Part shown: piece by piece, positions 8,625 to 15,574 of the stretch | Numbering within the stretch: position 1 is the stretch's first letter | Layout of the letters: the number at the start of each line of letters is the position of its first letter | Source of the DNA: Clostridium sp. CAG:169 | Lineage (GTDB): Bacteria; Bacillota; Clostridia; Oscillospirales; Ruminococcaceae | Length of the DNA: 16,378 bases | NCBI GenBank assembly: GCA_000435195.1 | Contig: FR880240.1 | Location: 1-16,378, forward strand | Direction: 5' to 3' | The notes under the pieces: model-generated | Databases searched by the model: none | Told to the model about the DNA's origin: nothing | What the model saw: only the letters and a program-made list of their open reading frames with translations | Position numbers and translations under genes: made by a program

Positions 8625-9323
8625 ATGAGCGAACTTTCCGCAGCATTTGCACAGAAGAGCCGCATTGCCGAATGGACGTTAGGAATCTTCTGCTGTGTGA
8701 TGGCTGTATATAATCTGTTTTTTTCTACACCGTACTATGTTTTCCTTTCGGTGCTGGGCTTGGCACTGGTCTTTGTGCCGCGGATTGCCGAATGGGTGCT
8801 GCACCTGCAAAAGGACTACCTTCTGCGCTTGATCAGCTATCTGTATCTCTTTCTGGTCTACGGGATTGGCATGATTTTTAACGGATATGACCGCATCCCT
8901 TTGTACGACAAGGTGATGCACACCCTGACCGGATGCAATGCGAGGGCCAAATCCAGCATGGGAGAGAGCTTCGGCTTGTGCGGGCTGATTGCCTTTTACT
9001 TCTTAAAACCGAAGCAGAACGGAAAAATCGTGGTCTGCAAGGAGGAGTTCTGGCAGGCAGCGGTCTTTTCCGCGGGGATAGCAGCCATCATTGCCATCGG
9101 CTGGGAAATCGTGGAATTTGTGCTTGACCTGATTTTGCACAACGACCCGCAGCACGTTCTGGATACCGGGGTGAATGATACCATGATGGACATGATTGTC
9201 TGCATGGTGGGTGCGCTGCTGTTTTGGCTGCCGATGCACAGCTACTATGCCAAAGGAAAGCGCGGGCTGCTGATGGGTATCTTCGAGAGCTTTTGTCATA
9301 CCAACTCCGCTGAAGAAAAATAG
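8625..9323 (+). CDS. DUF2238/YjdF-like integral membrane protein
   Basis: A 232-residue protein with about six membrane segments (near 17-35, 38-52, 67-86, 114-127, 144-158 and 188-204). The pattern YDKVMH (94-99), GWEIVEF (159-165) and TGVNDTMMDMIVC (181-193) resembles the Asp/His/Glu-bearing family often labelled DUF2238 or YjdF, whose function is not known to me. The acidic and His residues in membrane context could bind a metal or act catalytically, but this is speculation. AGGAGG at 8612-8617 sits 7 bases before the ATG and the gene starts 20 bases after the permease, so it is probably the fourth gene of the exporter operon. I see no hairpin between its end and the tRNA promoter. The stretch around 103-113 (CNARAKSSMGE) is unexpectedly polar for such a region. 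Confidence 0.7.
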   Translation: MSELSAAFAQKSRIAEWTLGIFCCVMAVYNLFFSTPYYVFLSVLGLALVFVPRIAEWVLHLQKDYLLRLISYLYLFLVYGIGMIFNGYDRIPLYDKVMHTLTGCNARAKSSMGESFGLCGLIAFYFLKPKQNGKIVVCKEEFWQAAVFSAGIAAIIAIGWEIVEFVLDLILHNDPQHVLDTGVNDTMMDMIVCMVGALLFWLPMHSYYAKGKRGLLMGIFESFCHTNSAEEK

Positions 9324-9342
9324 AAAAAAGCTCGAAAAAGGG

Positions 9343-9370
9343 TTGACAAAATCTGAAAAGATGATATAAT
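9343..9370 (+). promoter_or_regulatory. Promoter of tRNA-Ser
   Basis: Consensus TTGACA (9343-9348) and consensus TATAAT (9365-9370) are spaced by 16 bases, 48 bases upstream of the mature tRNA. An imperfect inverted repeat (TGGTG CTCAC / GTGAG A CACCA, 9375-9397) follows over the expected start site. Confidence 0.9.
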
Positions 9371-9418
9371 GTAATGGTGCTCACAAGTGAGACACCAATG
9401 AGCAGACTTATCATCTTT

Positions 9419-9510
9419 GGAAAGATGGCTGAGCTGGTCTAAGGCGCACGACTGGAAATCGTGTGTGCCCTATAAAGGCACCGAGGGTTCGAATCCCTCT
9501 CTTTCCGCCA
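9419..9510 (+). tRNA. tRNA-Ser (anticodon GGA)
   Basis: A 92-base cloverleaf. The acceptor stem GGAAAGA (9419-9425) pairs with TCTTTCC (9500-9506), followed by discriminator G and an encoded CCA. The anticodon stem CACGA/TCGTG encloses CTGGAAA with anticodon GGA at 9454-9456. The long variable arm (TGTGCC...GGCAC) is typical of class II serine tRNAs, and the T arm contains GGTTCGAATCC. It reads UCC and UCU codons. Confidence 0.98.
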
Positions 9511-9547
9511 AAAGGAACAATCCTGAAAAGGGTTGTTCCTTTTTTAT
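9511..9547 (+). terminator. Terminator after tRNA-Ser
   Basis: AAAGGAACAATCC pairs with GGGTTGTTCCTTT around a short A-rich loop and runs into a T tract (9539-9545). It starts right after the CCA end. Confidence 0.93.
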
Positions 9548-9581
9548 TTCCCGGTCAATAAAAGGAGAATATTCGGTATAT

Positions 9582-9620
9582 AAAAAGGAGACAGTGCATC
9601 CATGCGCTGTCTCCTTTTTT
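9582..9620. terminator. Bidirectional terminator, mainly for the MFS gene
   Basis: AAAAAGGAGACAG (9582-9594) pairs exactly with CTGTCTCCTTTTT (9607-9619); the stem extends inward by TGCA/TGCG (one wobble) to a TCCA loop. With A's on one side and T's on the other it can work on both strands. On the minus strand it lies about 36 bases past the MFS stop; on the plus strand it backs up the tRNA terminator. Confidence 0.88.
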
Positions 9621-9655
9621 AGGATTCATCTTGATATGGGTGGGAGAAACCAGAT

Positions 9656-10888
9656 TTACTTGCGAGTGTACAAAAGCGGGTATGCCTTTTCATCCCCCTT
9701 GCGCAGCAGGACGTAGGCGAACAGATTGACTGCGCCGACACACAGGATACAAAACCAGACGCGGCTCATAGGAAGGGTATCTGCCATCTGTCCGACCACC
9801 TGTTGTCCCGACAGCTGAAAGGCACCGGCAAAGATGGTGTAAAAGGAGGAGAACCTGCCGCGATGGGAGGCAGGAATCCTGCGGGTGAGGTAAGGCTGCT
9901 GACCGATGGTCTGCACAATCTCGCCCAGGGTAAAGATGACCATTGCAACAAAGTAAAAGACCAGCAGGTTTTGAGCCCAGACAAAGAAGGAAAACCCGAT
10001 GAGCACCAGCAGCTGACCGATCAACAGACGGCTGACATCCTGCAAGCCGCTGATCCACTTGGTCAACAGCGGTGTGCCCACGATGACCACCACCGCATTG
10101 ACGCTGGTCAGGGTCCCGAACAGGACAGCGCCCTGCTCGGCATAAATCTGCTCCAGATTGAGCGGGAGCAGGAAATTGAATTGGCTGTATACCAAAGACC
10201 ACAGTCCGCCGCAGAATAAAAACAGGTAGAGCAGTGGATTTTTGCTTAAAATCTTCCAGATGCTCTGGTCGCTTTTCGCCTGTTCATACTGGCTGATGAC
10301 CGATTCCTCCTGCACCGGAGTGATGTCCTTGATAAAGAAGAAAATCAGGATGGTGGAGGAGAAGGTGGCAATGCTGCTGATGAGGAAGGCAAGGTTCAAA
10401 TGCTCGGCAAAAAGGAAGCCGCCCAGGATGGGAGCCAACACCAGACCGAGGTTGAGTCCCAGATAGTTGAGGCTGTACGCCCGTTCCCGGTCGTTGACCG
10501 AGGAGAGGTCTGCCACCAGCGCATCGTAGCTGGGCCATTCCATCTGTGCAAACAGAGCGGCAATCGCCAGCAGAGGAATCATCTTACGGTCGATGGGCAG
10601 AAAGCCGCAGATGAAATAGCTGACCACCGTGACCAAATCGCAGACAATGATGATGTTGCGTTTGCTGAAACGGTCCGCCAGTTTGCCGCCAATCAGGGTG
10701 CAGGGCAGCTGAACAAAGCCTAAGATCATCATGATGCCGGCTACCTGTGAGGCAGAATACCCCAACTTATTTTTGAGGATGAGGGTCATCATCGGCCAGA
10801 TCAGCGCACCCATATTGGTGACCACACGTCCCCAGAAGATGATGTACAGCTCTTTGCGCAGTCCCATGTACTGTTTGAGAAAACCCAT
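9656..10888 (-). CDS. MFS transporter, drug-efflux-like
   Basis: A 410-residue major facilitator with about twelve hydrophobic segments and a central hydrophilic loop near residues 190-215. Motif A after the second helix reads GGKLADRFSKR (67-77), and LGLVLAPILGG (147-157) resembles motif C of drug/proton antiporters. It is therefore most likely a proton-coupled exporter of small molecules; the substrate cannot be told. ATG 10888 has AAGGAG 8 bases upstream (plus-strand CTCCTT at 10897-10902). It is transcribed alone from a strong promoter and ends at the bidirectional hairpin 9582-9620. It is divergent from the CHAP-type gene; the shared 191-base gap holds both promoters. Confidence 0.93.
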   Translation of the reverse strand: MGFLKQYMGLRKELYIIFWGRVVTNMGALIWPMMTLILKNKLGYSASQVAGIMMILGFVQLPCTLIGGKLADRFSKRNIIIVCDLVTVVSYFICGFLPIDRKMIPLLAIAALFAQMEWPSYDALVADLSSVNDRERAYSLNYLGLNLGLVLAPILGGFLFAEHLNLAFLISSIATFSSTILIFFFIKDITPVQEESVISQYEQAKSDQSIWKILSKNPLLYLFLFCGGLWSLVYSQFNFLLPLNLEQIYAEQGAVLFGTLTSVNAVVVIVGTPLLTKWISGLQDVSRLLIGQLLVLIGFSFFVWAQNLLVFYFVAMVIFTLGEIVQTIGQQPYLTRRIPASHRGRFSSFYTIFAGAFQLSGQQVVGQMADTLPMSRVWFCILCVGAVNLFAYVLLRKGDEKAYPLLYTRK

Positions 10889-10965
10889 TGTTACCGCTCC
10901 TTCGCTGTGGTGAATTTGTGCAGCAGATGCTTTTGTTTGGCAAAAAACAGCAGGCTGTACACTTT

Positions 10966-10994
10966 ATTATAGCAGTTGCAAGTTGATTTGACAA
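10966..10994 (-). promoter_or_regulatory. Promoter of the MFS gene
   Basis: Read on the minus strand: TTGTCA (10989-10994), a 17-base spacer and TATAAT (10966-10971), with the start codon about 77 bases downstream of the -10 box. Confidence 0.85.
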
Positions 10995-11039
10995 GATTTT
11001 TCAAAAGCTGACCTCGGGATAGTTTGATGTTGGAAAATA

Positions 11040-11048
11040 TGCTAGAAT
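11040..11048 (+). promoter_or_regulatory. Weak extended -10 promoter of the CHAP-type gene
   Basis: TGC followed by TAGAAT (11043-11048) is an extended -10 element 31 bases ahead of the start codon. There is no good -35 box at the right distance (TTGATG at 11024-11029 is only 13 bases away). Confidence 0.5.
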
Positions 11049-11079
11049 AAAGGTAAAACAGACAGAAGGAGGGAAAAGG

Positions 11080-11613
11080 ATGAGCACTGGAAAAAAGCTG
11101 GCGCAGACTGCGCAGATGCTGGCAGAATGACCCTTTCACGGAAGAACAGAAGACCAACCGTCCAACCTGCTTCCCATCGTCCGGCTGTTTCCCAAATGGA
11201 ATTTGGAACAGGCAGAGCGGATGTGGTGCGCAGCGTTTGTCTATTACTGCTGTATTCAGGCGGGATTTTCCATCCCGTACAGTCCGCAGGAGTGCCGCAG
11301 CTGTAGTCTGGCAGGGTGCGGCGGATGGGAAGAGTTTGCGCAAGGGGACAAAAGGATTGCATACTATGACGGGCAGCAGGCAATCCGTGATGCAGATTTT
11401 GTCTGGCAGGAAGGGGATATCCTGCTGTATGACAGGGTGTTTATCAACAGAGAGCACGACCATATTGGTATTTTGCTGAAGCTGGAGGAAGAAAAGCTGG
11501 TGGTTGCCGAAGGAAACGTCGGGGACACCAACTGCTCCGGTGTTGTGCGCAGGGAGAAGGATGAGCATATCCGAGCGATTATTCGTATTCCCGATGGCTT
11601 TATCTATGAATAG
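11080..11613 (+). pseudogene. CHAP/NlpC-type cysteine peptidase-like gene with in-frame TGA
   Basis: ATG 11080 has a strong site (AAGGAGG, 11066-11072, 7 bases upstream) and encodes MSTGKKLAQTAQMLAE, then TGA at 11128-11130, then an open frame in the same phase to 11613. The downstream part starts PFHGRTEDQPSNLLPIV and has the CHAP/NlpC-P60 pattern: Cys in MWCAAFVYY (Cys50), His in HDHIGILL (His128) and a polar residue in AEGN (144-146), with GDILLYDR between. Family members are amidases or peptidases, often on cell-wall material, but no signal peptide is seen. The TGA makes this either a recently inactivated gene or a recoded one. UGA is a real stop elsewhere in the window (7337-7339), and I see no convincing SECIS hairpin after it. 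The long intact frame after the stop argues that any inactivation is recent. TTG 11203 as a restart would drop conserved-looking residues. Confidence 0.72.
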
Positions 11614-11652
11614 GAATTGGCAGAAAGAAGAGGAGAGAATGGTCAAAAGCGA

Positions 11653-11681
11653 TTGACAGCCTGCAAAAATTGTGGTAATCT
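11653..11681 (+). promoter_or_regulatory. Promoter of the serine hydrolase gene
   Basis: Consensus TTGACA (11653-11658), a 17-base spacer and TAATCT (11676-11681), with an extended -10 TGG just before it. It lies 57 bases ahead of the start codon. Confidence 0.7.
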
Positions 11682-11738
11682 ACATAATTGGAAGGATAAA
11701 TTCTGAATAAAACTTGTAAAAAAAGGAGATAGATCAAG

Positions 11739-13631
11739 ATGGATATGACCAAACGACTTTCGGAAATCCTGTCGCTGAATCTGGACAGAAAGTATACTTC
11801 GGTATCCTATGCAATTATGATTGACGGCAAGATTGTTGCCGCAGATGCGCTGGGACACGACGGCACCAAGGAGAAAAATCCGGTTACTCTCAACCATACT
11901 TATAATGTATGCTCGATCTCCAAAATTTTCTGCACCGTTGCGGTGATGAAGCTGGTGGAGCAGGGCAAGGTGGAATTGGACCGTCCAATCTGCGAATATC
12001 TGCCGCAGTTCACCATGCTCGACCCACGCTATCGTCAAATCACCGTGCGCCACTGTCTGAACCACTCCAGCGGTCTGCCGGGAACTCAGTGGAAACACTT
12101 CTCCGCGACCCATGTCGGCAAGGAGGACAATGAAGAGTACTACCAGGAGGTTTACGATTACCTGGCAAAATGCCACCTCAAGGCAGATCCGGGTGCTTAC
12201 TCAGTCTACTGCAACGACGGATTTACCTTGGCAGAGATGCTGGTGGCAAAGGTATCGGGCATGAGCTTTGGCAAATTCTGCAAGGAGTATATCACCGAGC
12301 CAATCGGCGCACACTCCACCCGCGTTTCCACCACAGCAAACCCGGATTACCCGCTGATCCGCGAAACCGGTAAGCAGCCGGAATATTTCTATTTGCAGGG
12401 CTGCGGCGGTTTTACCACCACCATGACCGACCTGTGCAAATTCGGCAACCTGTTCCTGACAAAAAATGATGTCATCAGCGAAGAAAGCAAGGCAGAGATG
12501 GGAAAATTGCAGGGTGCGACCTTCCTGGAGGAGGATACCTCCGCCATCCGCTACGGTCTGGGCTGGGACAATGTCAAGGTGGAAGAACCGGAATTTGACC
12601 TGGGTGAGCATGTTGTGATGAAGGGCGGCAACAGCTTCCAGTTCACCAGCAAGCTGTATGTCATTCCAAAATACAATGCAGTATTGACCATGAGCGAAAC
12701 ACACGACTGCAAGCTGGACACCGCTCTGGAGCCGCTGCGCCTGTTTGCGGTTTATATGCTGGAAGAACGCGGCATCAACATTTATAAGAAGTACAAGCCG
12801 GTTCCGCAGCAGCTGGCAGAGCGCTTTAACGGCACCTACCTGATGCCAAGCCAGATTTGCAACACCCATTTCTTTGGCACCGACCTGACCATCACTTCGG
12901 ATGATACCTTTGGCAACCATCGTCCTGTTTATAAAAATCTGAAATTTGACGGACAGAATTTTGTGGACAGCGAAGGAGAACATTATTTCTTCCGTGAGCA
13001 TGAAAAAGGAACTTTCTTCTTCTCCACCTTCCGTGGCAAGACCGTTCCGAGCATTATGAAGGCAAAGGATTTCCCGGCAGTTTCTTCTACATGGAAAAAC
13101 AGGGTCGGAAAGCGTTATATTGCCATCGACCTGAGTGAGCAGGATATGGCAAGCGGCGAGATGATGAACGGCTTTACCGTCAAGATGCTGCCCGGCTTCG
13201 AGGGAATCATGGTCGCTTCCTTCAGCTCGGCACCGGACGGTGAAATTTACGGAAGATTTGAGGGCTGCTTTGTTCCTTGTGACGACAACACCGGCAGAGG
13301 ATTTTTGCAGACCCCATCCAACGGCAGCCGCGACCTGATCGACCCATACTTCACGATGGTCAACGGTGTGGAGCACTGCTATGTACAGTCCTACCTCTAC
13401 CGCGATGAAGCAGCGCTGGAGAACTATGCAGGTCAGACCTTTGAAGAGCTGCCAAAGAGCGGCTACAACAGTGTATACCGCCTGACAGAGCGTCTGGAGA
13501 AGCTGCCAGCTCTGCCAGAGGGAAGAAGACTGATTGTCCTCAACAAGGACATGGAGGTCGTTTACGACAGCCAGAATCCGAAGGAGAGCGGCTATCAGCC
13601 GGTATCCGAAGGCTATATCAGCTTTATCTAA
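11739..13631 (+). CDS. Beta-lactamase-fold serine hydrolase (penicillin-binding-protein-like)
   Basis: A 630-residue serine hydrolase of the class C beta-lactamase / DD-peptidase / esterase superfamily. The N-terminal catalytic domain (about 1-350) carries SISK (Ser59, Lys62) as the SxxK motif, YCN (157-159) as the YxN motif and KGG (295-297) as the third motif. HCLNHSSGLPG (105-115) is another hallmark of this family. The C-terminal 270 residues are beta-rich by eye and resemble the extra domains of such enzymes; I do not recognise the family. There is no signal peptide or membrane segment, so it probably acts in the cytoplasm as an esterase or peptidase rather than on the cell wall. ATG 11739 has AAGGAG (11723-11728) 10 bases upstream. 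It is monocistronic, with its own promoter and terminator. Confidence 0.88.
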   Translation: MDMTKRLSEILSLNLDRKYTSVSYAIMIDGKIVAADALGHDGTKEKNPVTLNHTYNVCSISKIFCTVAVMKLVEQGKVELDRPICEYLPQFTMLDPRYRQITVRHCLNHSSGLPGTQWKHFSATHVGKEDNEEYYQEVYDYLAKCHLKADPGAYSVYCNDGFTLAEMLVAKVSGMSFGKFCKEYITEPIGAHSTRVSTTANPDYPLIRETGKQPEYFYLQGCGGFTTTMTDLCKFGNLFLTKNDVISEESKAEMGKLQGATFLEEDTSAIRYGLGWDNVKVEEPEFDLGEHVVMKGGNSFQFTSKLYVIPKYNAVLTMSETHDCKLDTALEPLRLFAVYMLEERGINIYKKYKPVPQQLAERFNGTYLMPSQICNTHFFGTDLTITSDDTFGNHRPVYKNLKFDGQNFVDSEGEHYFFREHEKGTFFFSTFRGKTVPSIMKAKDFPAVSSTWKNRVGKRYIAIDLSEQDMASGEMMNGFTVKMLPGFEGIMVASFSSAPDGEIYGRFEGCFVPCDDNTGRGFLQTPSNGSRDLIDPYFTMVNGVEHCYVQSYLYRDEAALENYAGQTFEELPKSGYNSVYRLTERLEKLPALPEGRRLIVLNKDMEVVYDSQNPKESGYQPVSEGYISFI

Positions 13632-13641
13632 TAAAGTATAT

Positions 13642-13680
13642 AAAAAAACTCTCGATCCTTTATGGGTCGGGAGTTTTTTA
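13642..13680. terminator. Shared bidirectional terminator
   Basis: AAAAAACTCTCGATCC pairs along 16 bases with GGGTCGGGAGTTTTTT (two G-T wobbles) around a TTTAT loop. It ends the serine hydrolase transcript on the plus strand and the GNAT transcript on the minus strand; the GNAT stop codon (13678-13680) sits at its edge. Confidence 0.92.
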
Positions 13681-14175
13681 TTCAGCTTGTACAGCGGATT
13701 TTGCGCACAAATCCTTCTGGAAAAAATAGGAAGACGCTCCATCGGGGTAAAAATATTCCTTAGTAAAATGAAAGCCACATTTCCGGGTGTAAAAATGATG
13801 GTTTCGGGTGGAGTAGCTGGGTGTTTCCACCGTCCAATGGGTGATGGACGGATGACTCTGCTCGATATGGCGCCAGATTTCGCTCCCAAATCCCCGGTTG
13901 CCAAGGGTGGGGTCCAGAAACAGAAGGTCCAAAATGCCGCAGTTGTTTTGGCAAATCAGGACATAGCCGCCAATCATCTTTTTGCCCAGCAGGACCTTGT
14001 AACACTGGCAGGAAGGGTCGCTGTAACGCTTTTGAATCAACGAGCCGTCGTCGTATCCCCTGGGACCGTCGTGCAGCAGGTCGGTGTGCAGAGCGGTGTC
14101 CCAGTCAAAGGCGGCAGTCATGATGCGGGTACATTCATTAAAATCTACAGGCTCTATTTTTTGATAGCACAGCAT
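13678..14175 (-). CDS. GNAT-family N-acetyltransferase
   Basis: A 165-residue protein of the usual GNAT length. The acetyl-CoA binding motif A is visible as ILDLLFLDPTLGNRGFG (81-97), a beta strand followed by the pyrophosphate loop GNRGFG, and the C-terminal part has the typical HHFYTRKCGFHFTKEY strand-helix pattern. It would transfer an acyl group from acyl-CoA to an amine; the substrate is unknown. ATG 14175 has AAAGGAAG (14182-14189 on the plus strand) about 6 bases upstream. It follows the rpsR terminator by only about 30 bases with no room for an obvious separate promoter, so it may be expressed by readthrough from the ribosomal operon. Confidence 0.85.
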   Translation of the reverse strand: MLCYQKIEPVDFNECTRIMTAAFDWDTALHTDLLHDGPRGYDDGSLIQKRYSDPSCQCYKVLLGKKMIGGYVLICQNNCGILDLLFLDPTLGNRGFGSEIWRHIEQSHPSITHWTVETPSYSTRNHHFYTRKCGFHFTKEYFYPDGASSYFFQKDLCAKSAVQAE

Positions 14176-14204
14176 GGAGAACTTCCTTTCGGAGAAGATT
14201 GGAA

Positions 14205-14242
14205 CAAAAAAAGAGTAAGGCTTTTAAAACCTTACTCTTTTG
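14205..14242 (-). terminator. Terminator after rpsR
   Basis: On the minus strand, AAAAGAGTAAGG pairs with CCTTACTCTTTT around a TTTTAAAAG loop and runs into seven T's. It lies about 9 bases past the rpsR stop and ends the rpsF-ssb-rpsR operon. Confidence 0.92.
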
Positions 14243-14250
14243 CGTTTGGA

Positions 14251-14502
14251 TTATTCGCCAACGTATGGCAGGAAAGCAAGATGACGTGCGCGTTTTACAG
14301 CAACAGTCAGCTGTCTCTGATGACGAGCGCAGGTACCGGTTACGCGGCGTGGAATAATCTTTGCTCTGTCAGACAGGTATCTCTTCAGTCTTGGAACATC
14401 TTTGTAATCGATGTTTTCGATTTTATCCATGCAGAACGCACAAACTTTTTTTCTGCTTTTTCTGTTGCGTCTGTCATTTCTTTCGGTTCTTTCTCTTTCC
14501 AT
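14251..14502 (-). CDS. rpsR: 30S ribosomal protein S18
   Basis: An 83-residue ribosomal protein that pairs with S6 on the platform of the small subunit. The core NIDYKDVPRLKRYLSDRAKIIPRR and the TGTCARHQRQL segment are typical S18. Cys21-x2-Cys24 together with Cys58-x2-His61 suggests the zinc-binding form rather than the zinc-free one. A strong AAGGAGG (plus-strand 14512-14518) precedes the ATG. It is the last gene of the operon, separated from ssb by 58 bases that hold a small palindrome. Confidence 0.97.
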   Translation of the reverse strand: MERERTERNDRRNRKSRKKVCAFCMDKIENIDYKDVPRLKRYLSDRAKIIPRRVTGTCARHQRQLTVAVKRARHLAFLPYVGE

Positions 14503-14547
14503 GAAACTTGACCTCCTTAGATAATTTCAAAGTTGTAAATACAAATG

Positions 14548-14560
14548 ACCGCTCAGCGGT
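14548..14560 (-). other. Small intercistronic palindrome between ssb and rpsR
   Basis: ACCGCT, one base, AGCGGT forms a compact hairpin directly after the ssb stop codon, with no T tract after it on the transcribed strand. It may slow 3' decay or be a processing site; its role is unknown. Confidence 0.4.
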
Positions 14561-15067
14561 TTAGAAGGGAAGATCCTCTTCGTCATCGCCGACTTCCTCA
14601 AATTCCTCGGCAGCACCGTTGGAATATCCAAAACCGGAAGCCTGTGCAGGCTGCTGGAATGGAGATGGAGCAGCGGAATAGGATGACCCATTCGAGCGGG
14701 CAGGTGGCGGGGGACCAAAATCGTCCACAGCAGAAGAGGTGTTGGAGGAATTTTTGCTGTCTGCAAAGAATGCCTGATCCACCAGTACTTCCACAGCCTG
14801 ACGCTTGTTGTCGTTCTTGTCCGTATAGTTGCGGACCTGAATCGAGCCTTCCACAGCCATCAATCTGCCTTTGGAAAAATATCTGCTGATGAACTCCGCC
14901 GTCTGACGCCATGCAACACAGTTGATGAAGTCGGTCTGACGGTCCGCGCCCTTGCCGTAGTTACGGTCCACAGCAAGCGTGAAGGAAGTTACAGAGAGAT
15001 CAGAGGCTGTTTTTCTCAGCTCAGGGTCTGCGGTAAGTCTTCCCATAAGAATTACACGGTTCAGCAT
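14561..15067 (-). CDS. ssb: Single-stranded DNA-binding protein
   Basis: A 168-residue SSB. The OB fold covers about 1-105 (MLNRVILMGRLTADPELR, DFINCVAWRQTAEF, KGRLMAVEGSIQVRNY), followed by a Pro/Ser/Gln/Gly-rich flexible linker and the conserved acidic tip DDEEDLPF that docks repair and replication partners. AGGAGG overlaps the rpsF stop codon, 7 bases before the ATG, so ssb is probably translated together with rpsF. It protects single-stranded DNA at forks and repair sites. Confidence 0.98.
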   Translation of the reverse strand: MLNRVILMGRLTADPELRKTASDLSVTSFTLAVDRNYGKGADRQTDFINCVAWRQTAEFISRYFSKGRLMAVEGSIQVRNYTDKNDNKRQAVEVLVDQAFFADSKNSSNTSSAVDDFGPPPPARSNGSSYSAAPSPFQQPAQASGFGYSNGAAEEFEEVGDDEEDLPF

Positions 15068-15078
15068 GACAGTTCCTC

Positions 15079-15375
15079 CTAGTTGTCCTTCTTAACGATC
15101 AGGGAACGAAGAACGCCGTCGGTGATTTTGTAGTTACGGTCAAGCTCAGCAGGGAACTCTGGAGCGCTGGTGAAGGTAGCGTATACGTAGTAACCTTCTA
15201 CCTCGTCTTCGATTGGGTAAGCCAGTCTGCGTTTGCCCCATTCTTCTACGGTTCCCAGTGTAGCGTGTTTTTCGATCAGACCGGTGAATTTTTCTACCAG
15301 AGCTTTGATCGCTTCGTCGCCGTTTTTGGTGTTGAAGATCATGATAGTCTCATAATTTTCGTTGAGTTTTGCCAT
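15079..15375 (-). CDS. rpsF: 30S ribosomal protein S6
   Basis: A 98-residue S6, which binds S18 and 16S rRNA. Family hallmarks are YETIMIFNT at the start, WGKRRLAYPIEDEVEGYYVYATF in the middle and LDRNYKITDGVLRSLIVK at the end. I start it at ATG 15375, where AAAGGAGGTG lies 8 bases upstream; the longer open frame to 15606 has no ribosome binding site and runs through the promoter. First gene of the rpsF-ssb-rpsR operon. Confidence 0.97.
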   Translation of the reverse strand: MAKLNENYETIMIFNTKNGDEAIKALVEKFTGLIEKHATLGTVEEWGKRRLAYPIEDEVEGYYVYATFTSAPEFPAELDRNYKITDGVLRSLIVKKDN

Positions 15376-15450
15376 TGTCAAAGCACCTCCTTTTGGACTT
15401 AAGGCCCTGCCGGTTTTGCAGGGCAAGGTTTGCCGCAGTTTTGCAGCAAC
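15376..15450 (-). promoter_or_regulatory. Structured rpsF leader, candidate S6:S18 autoregulatory element
   Basis: Between the promoter and rpsF the minus-strand transcript can form two tandem hairpins: TTGCTGC/GCGGCAA (plus 15430-15449) and GCCCTGC/GCAGGGC (plus 15404-15424). The second loop is AAAACCG and contains a CCG triplet. Known S6:S18-binding leaders of rpsF operons carry a conserved CCG in a helix-flanked loop, so this is a reasonable candidate. The match to that structure is only approximate by eye. Confidence 0.55.
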
Positions 15451-15456
15451 GATAGA

Positions 15457-15486
15457 ATTATAGCAAATATACAGATAGGATGTCAA
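15457..15486 (-). promoter_or_regulatory. Promoter of the rpsF-ssb-rpsR operon
   Basis: On the minus strand: TTGACA (15481-15486), 18 bases, then TGC-TATAAT (15457-15462), a consensus promoter with an extended -10 element. Confidence 0.92.
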
Positions 15487-15499
15487 GGAAAAAACGGGC

Positions 15500-15543
15500 A
15501 AAAAAATGCCTTTGCCCATTCTTTGGTGAAATGGACAAAGGCA
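15500..15543 (-). terminator. Terminator of the DUF2628-type gene
   Basis: A 14-bp stem (TGCCTTTGTCCATT with AATGGGCAAAGGCA, one G-T wobble) with a nine-base loop and seven T's on the minus strand. It lies about 31 bases past the stop codon and only 14 bases ahead of the rpsF -35 box. Confidence 0.93.
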
Positions 15544-15574
15544 GAGGAGAGCGGCGTGACTATCTTGGACGATT

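Noticed and set aside
7297..8652. 451-codon minus-strand open frame opposite the permease
   Set aside because: His/Asp/Arg-rich shadow of the MacB-type gene, with no start signals.
11128..11175. SECIS element after the in-frame TGA of the CHAP-type gene
   Set aside because: Only a 4-bp ACGG/CCGT pairing with a 16-base loop is visible, lacking the stable hairpin with a small G-bearing loop expected for bacterial selenocysteine insertion.
12201..13904. 567-codon minus-strand open frame opposite the serine hydrolase
   Set aside because: It is a codon-bias shadow that crosses a bidirectional terminator and two genes, with no ribosome binding site or recognisable domain.
14533..14544. TTGTA-AA-TACAA inverted repeat between ssb and rpsR
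   Set aside because: Short arms in AT-rich spacer, not tied to a promoter; chance is the simplest explanation.
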